Shown: piece after piece, positions 58,140-64,000 of the stretch
Layout of the letters: each line of letters starts with the position of its first letter
Position numbering within the stretch: the first letter of the stretch is position 1
Notes under the pieces: model-generated
The model's database searches: none
The model's input: only the letters and a program-made list of their open reading frames with translations
What the model was told of the DNA's origin: nothing
Origin: Woeseiaceae bacterium
GTDB taxonomy: Bacteria; Pseudomonadota; Gammaproteobacteria; Steroidobacterales; Woeseiaceae
Assembly (NCBI GenBank): GCA_024640345.1
Contig: JAHEFD010000008.1
Location: forward strand, 1 to 64,000
DNA length: 64,000 bases
Direction: 5' to 3'
Made by a program: the position numbers and the translations under genes

Positions 58140-60367
58140 GCTCTTTCCCTCCGTTTCTCAACAAGGCCTGGCATCCTCGCGATCATCTGGCCTCGTGCAA
58201 TCTCATTGACCGGCAGGTGAATTGTAATCACCGCACCACCTTCTTCACGGTTTTCCGCCACGATAGTACCTGCATGCTCTTCAACCAGTTTCTTCACAAT
58301 CGCCAGTCCAAGACCGGTACCTTTCGGCTTGGTCGTCACGTACGGGTCGAAAATCTGGTTGATGGAATCAGACTGAAAACCGGGCCCGTTATCAGCAACA
58401 AACATTTCAATGACATCCACCCCGTGAATCTCCGCGGCACTGATACCAACGTCTATGCGACCGTTCGGCGCGTGCCCAAGCGCTTCGGTCGCGTTTCTAA
58501 TCAGGTTGTGCAGAATTTGCCGTATGCGACCCCTGTCGGCCTCAACTTCCGGCAGCTCTGTATCGGTCTTGAGTACAATATCGATTTCACTTTCCTGGGC
58601 GCGATAAAGATCGACGACTTCGTGAGCCAGCACACCTATGTCAAAACGATTGATGTCGATGTCCGGAGCTCGCGCATAATCGCTGAACGCATTGACCATT
58701 TCTTTCATCGCCTCGACCTGCTGGACGATCGTGTGTGTCGCACGATCGAGTACCTGGGCATCTTCATCGCTGAGTGTGTGCAGGTATTTGCGCCGCATGC
58801 GCTCCGCGGACAGCTGGATAGGCGTAAGGGGGTTCTTGATCTCATGCGCCAGGCGTCTTGCAACTTCACCCCACGCAGCATCACGCTGCGCCTGCAGTAA
58901 TGCTGTAATGTCATCAAACACGACCACGTAACCCGCAGCATGGTCTTCATCGCCCGGCAAGGTCGTACATGCGCAGGTCAATACTCTTCGACCAACTTCA
59001 CCGCGCAGCACTATCTGCTCGCGCCACTCCGTTTCCCCGGCGTTGAGGTGAACCCTTGCCACATCAACGAACTGTTCGAGCAGCGGCTGTCCTTTCGCGA
59101 CGTCTGGCAGATATTCGCCAACGCGATTTTCCAGGTTGACGTTAAGAATCGAGCCCGATGCCTCATTTGCATTACGAATCCTGAGATCCGATTCGAGCGC
59201 CACCACGCCGGTCGATAATCTGTCCAGGATGACAGCAAGATTCGCCCGTTCGGCTTCAACCAATGCCTGGCTTAGGCTTGCTTCCCGGCGGGCTGACGAC
59301 AGGCGTCTTGTCATGTCGTTGAAGGAACTGATCAGGAATCCGATCTCATCGCGTGACGGCGTGGGCAGACGCGTGTCGAAATCTCCCTCGGCAACGGCGC
59401 GCGTACCGGCAACCAGGTCCTGAATAGGAGCGACCAGGCGTCGTGACAACACAAAGGCGCCATAAATCGAGCCGAGCAGCGATAACATCAGCACAACCGT
59501 CAACGTCAGCGAGAAGTTCTGCTTCAGTGGCTCACGAATGAACATTGCTCGTTTGTATTCGTTGTATGAGGAATCGACACTGTCGGCCATCATGCCAATA
59601 CGGTCGGGAACCGGATAAAGTGCCAGGATTACGCCGCCAAGATCAGAGCGATCAGTGGCACCAAATGGCACTGCTGTCCGGATTTCGAAGCCTCCGCTTT
59701 CCAGTGGTTCCAGGCCAACGTAGGGCCTGCTTTGACGAATCTGGAGTGCCACTTCATCGGTCAGCGGTTGCGGCAGGCTGCCGGCCGGACGATCAGAACT
59801 CGTGGCGAGAATGCGGCTGTTGCGACCGTAAATGGAAATTTCACTCGCCCCGCTTTCCCTGCGTAACATGCTTAACTCGAAAATCAATTGGCGCGCATTA
59901 ACGTCCTGCAGACGATCTGATATCTGCAGTGTTGTCCGCAAATGGTCACGCATCTGGATTCCAAGCGCGGCCTGGCTGAGCTTCAGCGCGTCATCCAGGC
60001 CCTCTTCAATTTCAATGTTGAACCAGCTGTCAATGCCGCTGTTGATGAACTGAATCGAAAAGTAGAAAACAACGAGCAGCGGCAATACGGCAAGGCCGAC
60101 GAACATGCCAACCACCCTGGCCTTGAGTTTTGATCCCGGCACATGGTTCCGGTAATCATTGAAAAGCTTCGCGAGGTTGCCGACCATGAGAATGAACAAG
60201 ACAACAACGCCGGCAATGTTGATCAGAAGAATAGTGATATGCAGAGACTCGTAGTCTTCCGAGTTCTGCGGCGTCCAGCTCAACAGGAAAAGAGCAAATA
60301 AGGCGAGCCCGACACCGATGGCGCCGATCAGGGTAATCGCTGCTCGTCTTATCGTGCGAGTGTCCAT
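58136..60367 (-). CDS. NtrY-like sensor histidine kinase
   Basis: This 743-residue kinase has three membrane helices near the N-terminus ([60 protein letters not shown]), a periplasmic sensor to about residue 290, and a fourth span ([20 protein letters not shown]). HAMP and PAS domains follow, then HisKA ([20 protein letters not shown]) and HATPase ([40 protein letters not shown]). It is the partner of the NtrX-like regulator. NtrYX pairs sense nitrogen, redox or envelope signals in other proteobacteria. Its start overlaps the DUF4390 gene by 19 bases. Confidence 0.93.
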   Translation of the reverse strand: MDTRTIRRAAITLIGAIGVGLALFALFLLSWTPQNSEDYESLHITILLINIAGVVVLFILMVGNLAKLFNDYRNHVPGSKLKARVVGMFVGLAVLPLLVVFYFSIQFINSGIDSWFNIEIEEGLDDALKLSQAALGIQMRDHLRTTLQISDRLQDVNARQLIFELSMLRRESGASEISIYGRNSRILATSSDRPAGSLPQPLTDEVALQIRQSRPYVGLEPLESGGFEIRTAVPFGATDRSDLGGVILALYPVPDRIGMMADSVDSSYNEYKRAMFIREPLKQNFSLTLTVVLMLSLLGSIYGAFVLSRRLVAPIQDLVAGTRAVAEGDFDTRLPTPSRDEIGFLISSFNDMTRRLSSARREASLSQALVEAERANLAVILDRLSTGVVALESDLRIRNANEASGSILNVNLENRVGEYLPDVAKGQPLLEQFVDVARVHLNAGETEWREQIVLRGEVGRRVLTCACTTLPGDEDHAAGYVVVFDDITALLQAQRDAAWGEVARRLAHEIKNPLTPIQLSAERMRRKYLHTLSDEDAQVLDRATHTIVQQVEAMKEMVNAFSDYARAPDIDINRFDIGVLAHEVVDLYRAQESEIDIVLKTDTELPEVEADRGRIRQILHNLIRNATEALGHAPNGRIDVGISAAEIHGVDVIEMFVADNGPGFQSDSINQIFDPYVTTKPKGTGLGLAIVKKLVEEHAGTIVAENREEGGAVITIHLPVNEIARGQMIARMPGLVEKRRERA

Positions 60368-60942
60368 TCGTACCAGTCACTCTCCAGTTGCCATTGACTG
60401 CGCCAGAAAAACAAGAGGCGCAGCGCGGCCGGATATTGGCGCGTACTCAGGTGTGCCTGCAACCTGAACCGATAGCGGCTGTTGGGATCCAGAACGGCAT
60501 CGTCAACGACCGGAAGCCCTTGAATACGTCCGAGGTTATTGAGCGCGGAATAAAGCGTTGCGAAAGAATCCTGATCGCCGCTGTTGAGATTACGAACGAC
60601 ATACCGTTGGCTCAACGGCCTGTATTCCAGTTCATAGGTGAAAGTCAGTGATGCATCAAGCGAATCGAGCCACAGCCCCCGTACACGGATGACCTCAAAA
60701 TTCAGTTCGATCATCAATGGCACGCCGCTGTTGAGTGCCTCGAGTGCCTCGTCGCTCAGGATAAGCTGCAATCGGGCTTCCAGCTCGTGAACGCCATCGT
60801 TCAGCAAAGTAGTTGCCGATCGAATATCGAAAAATCCCTGTCGCTCGGGCAGTTGCTGTGCCGTAGCCGGCGCAAAGGCCACCATGCCGGCAATAATTGC
60901 CAGCATAAGCGCGGTGATTCCTGTGTTCCTTGTTCCTCTCAT
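60349..60942 (-). CDS. DUF4390 exported protein
   Basis: This 197-residue protein has a signal peptide ([20 protein letters not shown]) and a beta-rich DUF4390 domain: [80 protein letters not shown], and the C-terminal [20 protein letters not shown]. It is found between rsmB and ntrY in many gammaproteobacteria and may be part of what NtrY senses; this is inference. The ATG at 60942 is chosen over a start 31 codons earlier, because that would overlap rsmB. Confidence 0.88.
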   Translation of the reverse strand: MRGTRNTGITALMLAIIAGMVAFAPATAQQLPERQGFFDIRSATTLLNDGVHELEARLQLILSDEALEALNSGVPLMIELNFEVIRVRGLWLDSLDASLTFTYELEYRPLSQRYVVRNLNSGDQDSFATLYSALNNLGRIQGLPVVDDAVLDPNSRYRFRLQAHLSTRQYPAALRLLFFWRSQWQLESDWYEWTLAR

Positions 60943-60949
60943 TTCTTCT

Positions 60950-62269
60950 TCAGGACACCTTTTCCAGGCACGCAAAATAAAAACCGTCGAGACCCTGTGT
61001 GCCGGGTAAAACCTGGAAACCGGAGTTCTTGTCATGCATTAAATCGCGGATGTTGTAATCATGCAACACTCTATCTTCCCGTGCGTCACCATGTGCCGCC
61101 AGGAACTTGCGGATTACGGCATCGTTTTCTTCCGCCAGTACCGAGCAGGTCACATAGAGAAGTCGACCTGCCGGCTCGAGCAGCGGCCAAAGAGCGGCCA
61201 GCATCTCGCCCTGCCGGCAGGCCAGCGTCTGAATGTCCGATTCCCGGCGTAACAGCTTGATGTCCGGATGCCGCCGGATCACACCTGACGCCGAACAGGG
61301 GGCATCCAGCAGAATCCGATCGAAGCTCTTTCCGTCCCACCATTCACCTGGTTTGGATGCATCGGCAGCCAACACGGTTGCAGTTTGACCAAGGCGGTCC
61401 AGGTTTTGCCGGACGCCCTCCAGCCTGGTCGAATCCGAGTCGATAGCGGTCAGATGGGCATTGGGCCCAAGAAGTTCCAACAAATGACCCGTCTTGCCGC
61501 CGGGTGCCGCACAGGCATCGAGCACCCTTTCTCCGCCCCTGGCAAGCAACCATGGCGCGGCCAGCTGGGCAGCTGCGTCCTGGACTGAAACCTGGCCTTT
61601 ATCGAAAGCCGGAATTTCCTCAACCCGCATTGGGCGGCGCAGCTTGAGTGCCCCGTTGACTCCCGCCAGTAAATCTCCGTCTATTTCATTCTGTGTTTGA
61701 TAATCCAGTGCGCTTTTCTGCCGGGTATTGATTCGCAGCCACATCGGGGCCCGATCATTATTTGCTTCAATGATCTGCCGCCAGTGATCGGGCCAGTCCG
61801 TCCTGAATCTCTGAATCAGCCAGGCCGGATGATTGAGGCGGGCTTCTTCGTCAGCGGGTTCGAGTTCGCTGATGTTTTTTCGTACGTAATTTCGCAGCAC
61901 GGCATTAATCAGCCCGGCGTATCGGGGCCGGCGAAGCAGTCTGGCCGCCTCTACCGTCGTGGAGACAGCTGCGTGGTCGGGAATCCGCGTGTCACTGAGT
62001 TGAAAGAAACCGATCGCCAGGAGCGTTTCGACGATGCTGTCGCGCGGCTTCAACGGTTTATCGAGCAACTGCGCCAGCTGCCATCTCAGCAACCAGTGAA
62101 ATCGCAGGACCCCGTAGCAGAGCATGTGTACTACCGGTCGATCGGCGGGGGCGACCTTTTCGTCACTTCGGGCAAGTGCCCAGTCAAGGGAGCGACCATC
62201 GCTCACCACGGCATCGATTACCCTTGCCGCTTCTGCTCGCGTCCGTGCTCCGGATTTTAGTGCGGTCAC
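60950..62269 (-). CDS. rsmB: 16S rRNA (cytosine-967-C5)-methyltransferase
   Basis: This 439-residue enzyme has an N-terminal NusB-like RNA-binding domain (ARTRAEAARVIDAVVSDGRS; LAIGFFQLSDTRIPDHAAVS) and a C-terminal SAM-dependent methyltransferase domain. Key motifs are the SAM loop LDACAAPGGKTGHLLELLG, the catalytic IV motif LLDAPCSASGVIRRHPDIK and the VI motif YVTCSVLAEENDAVI (the two cysteines in PCSAS and TCSV are the base and nucleophile residues). The length matches E. coli RsmB (429). It lies six bases after fmt. Confidence 0.96.
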   Translation of the reverse strand: MTALKSGARTRAEAARVIDAVVSDGRSLDWALARSDEKVAPADRPVVHMLCYGVLRFHWLLRWQLAQLLDKPLKPRDSIVETLLAIGFFQLSDTRIPDHAAVSTTVEAARLLRRPRYAGLINAVLRNYVRKNISELEPADEEARLNHPAWLIQRFRTDWPDHWRQIIEANNDRAPMWLRINTRQKSALDYQTQNEIDGDLLAGVNGALKLRRPMRVEEIPAFDKGQVSVQDAAAQLAAPWLLARGGERVLDACAAPGGKTGHLLELLGPNAHLTAIDSDSTRLEGVRQNLDRLGQTATVLAADASKPGEWWDGKSFDRILLDAPCSASGVIRRHPDIKLLRRESDIQTLACRQGEMLAALWPLLEPAGRLLYVTCSVLAEENDAVIRKFLAAHGDAREDRVLHDYNIRDLMHDKNSGFQVLPGTQGLDGFYFACLEKVS

Positions 62270-62275
62270 GCCTGG

Positions 62276-63208
62276 CTAACCCAATCGCTTGCCGACAGGA
62301 TTGACCTGCGCAGCAAATTCGGCACCGGTTACCCGGTTCTTGCCGGGTCGCTGGACCTCCAGGAGCCGCAGGGCGCCCGTGCCGCAGGCAACTTCCAGGC
62401 CGGTTTTTCCCGCTGCCATTATCTTGCCGCACTGACCGGAAACTTCCGGGATCACATCTGCTCTCCAGCACTTGACGCTTTCACCTTCAAAATTGAAGTA
62501 TGCGCCGGGTACCGGATTGTATGCCCGAACGTGCCGTTGAATGTCCTTCGCGTCTTTCCCCCAGTCGATCGCTGCATCCTGACGGTCTATTTTTCCGGCG
62601 TACGTCGCAGCGCTTTCATCCTGGGGCACCGCGCCAAGGCTGCCGTCGAGAATCTCAACGAGCTTGTCGACCAGCAATCTGCCGCCCAACACAGCCAAAC
62701 GGTCATGCAACTCCCCGGCTGTTTCACCGGCACCGATCGGGGTCGCGACCTGTGCATAAACCGGACCTGTATCCAGTCCGGCTTCCATCTGCATCAGGCA
62801 AATACCTGTTTCCTTATCGCCCTCGAGAATGGCGCGTTGAATCGGCGCAGCCCCCCGCCAACGTGGCAACAGCGACGCGTGTACATTCAGACAACCGAGT
62901 CTCGGGATGTCGAGTACGGACTGCGGAAGTATCAGTCCGTACGCCGCTACGATGATGATGTCCGGTTCCGTGTCACGAATGCTCGCAATGATGTCCGGGT
63001 CCTTCAACGTTGCAGGTTGCCAGACTTCCAGCCCCTTTGACCGCGCGTATTCCTTGACCGGACTTGCCGTCATTCTCTTGCCGCGCCCGGCCGGGCGATC
63101 CGGCTGGGTCAGGACGGCTACGGGTACATGACCCGCTTCAACCAGCGCACGCAACGACGCCCGGGCAAACTCCGGCGTACCGGCAAACAGGATTTTCTCA
63201 ATGCTCAT
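62276..63208 (-). CDS. fmt: Methionyl-tRNA formyltransferase
   Basis: This 310-residue enzyme formylates initiator Met-tRNA. It shows the N-terminal Rossmann domain (KILFAGTPEFARASLRALVE; VAVLTQPDRPAGRGKRM), the catalytic LNVHASLLPRWRGAAPIQRA with Asn/His, and Asp in the GLDTGPVYAQ segment. The C-terminal OB-like domain has RAYNPVPGAYFNFEGESVK. The length is typical (about 315). It is followed by rsmB and preceded by def, the usual order. Confidence 0.97.
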   Translation of the reverse strand: MSIEKILFAGTPEFARASLRALVEAGHVPVAVLTQPDRPAGRGKRMTASPVKEYARSKGLEVWQPATLKDPDIIASIRDTEPDIIIVAAYGLILPQSVLDIPRLGCLNVHASLLPRWRGAAPIQRAILEGDKETGICLMQMEAGLDTGPVYAQVATPIGAGETAGELHDRLAVLGGRLLVDKLVEILDGSLGAVPQDESAATYAGKIDRQDAAIDWGKDAKDIQRHVRAYNPVPGAYFNFEGESVKCWRADVIPEVSGQCGKIMAAGKTGLEVACGTGALRLLEVQRPGKNRVTGAEFAAQVNPVGKRLG

Positions 63209-63247
63209 GCGGATTGTTAGTGGCTTACGGAGATCGTGGCCGGCGGA

Positions 63248-63772
63248 TTAAAACACCGTGGCACGTTCTTCCTCGCGACTCCGTCGATCTTTTTCGAGCC
63301 GTTTCCTGATGCGCTGACGTTTCGCCTCTGACAGGTAATCGACGAACAGTTTTCCTTCGAGGTGATCCATTTCATGCTGAACGCAAACTGCCAGCAATCC
63401 CTCGAATTCACTTTCAACCTCGATGCCATCACGGTCGAGATATCGCACACGAATATGCTCGGCCCGTTCGACCGCCTCGTAGTAGCCAGGAACAGACAGA
63501 CATCCTTCTTCGGAGACCTCCGTACCGTCTTTCTCGAGAATAACCGGATTAATAAGTACCCATGGCTCGTTTTTCTCGCTCGACACGTCGGCGACCAGCA
63601 GTCGCCTGTGAACGTCGACCTGGGTCGCTGCCAGACCTATTCCGGGTGCGTCATACATCGTCTCAAACATGTCATCGACCAGCTGCCGCAGGGCCGCATC
63701 CACGTTTTCGACCGGTACTGCCTTTTTTCGCAGCCTTGGATCGGGAAATTCCAGTATTTTCAGCTTCGCCAT
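63248..63772 (-). CDS. def: Peptide deformylase
   Basis: This 174-residue metalloenzyme removes the formyl group from nascent proteins. The three motifs are [15 protein letters not shown] (motif 1), [16 protein letters not shown] (Cys metal ligand) and [20 protein letters not shown] (HExxH). The length and the C-terminal helix ([15 protein letters not shown]) match the type I enzyme. It begins the def-fmt-rsmB-DUF4390-ntrY-ntrX run; the promoter should lie in the 228 bases to the right. Confidence 0.97.
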   Translation of the reverse strand: MAKLKILEFPDPRLRKKAVPVENVDAALRQLVDDMFETMYDAPGIGLAATQVDVHRRLLVADVSSEKNEPWVLINPVILEKDGTEVSEEGCLSVPGYYEAVERAEHIRVRYLDRDGIEVESEFEGLLAVCVQHEMDHLEGKLFVDYLSEAKRQRIRKRLEKDRRSREEERATVF

Positions 63773-64000
63773 GTGCTCGTATCAAAATTGGTGTGAATTA
63801 CCACAAATTGCGCCTAAATTTTTGACTTTATTGAATAAGATAGCGGACAATGCCGCGAGTTATCTGGGCAATCAAACCCTTTTTTGGGCCGGAATTGTGA
63901 CGTGTTTGGCAGCCCCAGCGGCGCCGACACGACATATTATAGCAACGCCTGCCCATGGGCAGACACTGACTACCATGATGGAGCACCCGTCAATTATGTC
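63773..64000. other. Non-coding tail of the window upstream of def, with a 14-bp palindrome
   Basis: No gene is identifiable here. The stretch upstream of def is AT-rich (63790-63850) and probably contains its promoter. CTGCCCATGGGCAG at 63949-63962 is a perfect palindrome, suggestive of a dimeric regulator site or short hairpin. In many relatives a LysM-domain gene diverges from def; an ATG at 63975 or 63978 near the edge could begin one, but only a few codons are visible. Confidence 0.35.

Overview
This window looks like chromosomal DNA of a free-living, probably marine gammaproteobacterium. The evidence is the gene content and order: priA-argS-SPOR protein, the def-fmt-rsmB-DUF4390-ntrY-ntrX block, gltB-gltD, and the four-gene 'marine' class GN sortase system with its dedicated two-component pair. 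The combination recalls the Woeseiaceae/Steroidobacteraceae/Chromatiales side of the class, but that placement is inference from gene content only. Genes are dense, many overlap by four bases (ATGA, GTGA, TTGA), and GTG/TTG starts are frequent. I see no rRNA, tRNA, CRISPR array, insertion sequence or prophage.

Region 1 (1-19992) is a glycogen locus carrying an unusual accessory set. A complete glycogen cycle is present: the glgC tail, glgP, glgX, glgA and glgB. Interleaved with these genes, and mostly start/stop-coupled to them, are five ATP-grasp ligases. Three are paralogues of about 405 residues, one belongs to another family, and one resembles the peptide ligase PGM1. The set also includes a peptidase S51/cyanophycinase-like protein, two alpha/beta-hydrolase esterases (one with an N-terminal beta-sandwich that may bind glucan), and a secreted helical protein. 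An SRPBCC protein and a NUDIX hydrolase that may act on ADP-sugars follow the cluster. A short ORF with a strong ribosome-binding site lies among the ligases. This is the strongest candidate for an undescribed system: synthesis, and later hydrolysis, of an amide- or ester-linked compound tied to glycogen metabolism.

Region 2 (19989-25701) is the sortase system: sortase and VIT/vWA surface target on the minus strand, response regulator and histidine kinase on the plus strand. The target ends in an FPATA sequence in place of the usual LPxTA-type motif.

Region 3 (25797-46961) is mostly housekeeping and accessory metabolism: two exported NTF2-like proteins, glutamate synthase gltDB, two small lipoproteins, DUF924, a MATE exporter, a thiolase, an AGCS amino-acid/sodium symporter with a large insertion, ferrochelatase, a VOC protein, fructosamine kinase, a 5'-3' exonuclease, an HNH nuclease, and an ECF sigma operon (sigma, DUF3619, small acidic exported protein, DUF3106).

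Region 4 (47200-64000) holds priA, a REP-like hairpin, argS, a SPOR protein, a CapA-like lipoprotein, a DUF819 membrane protein, a second AGCS symporter and a predicted exported SDR. On the minus strand follow an NtrX-like regulator lacking the sigma-54 contact motif, NtrY-like kinase, DUF4390, rsmB, fmt and def. The last 230 bases, upstream of def, contain a perfect 14-bp palindrome and no gene that I can name.
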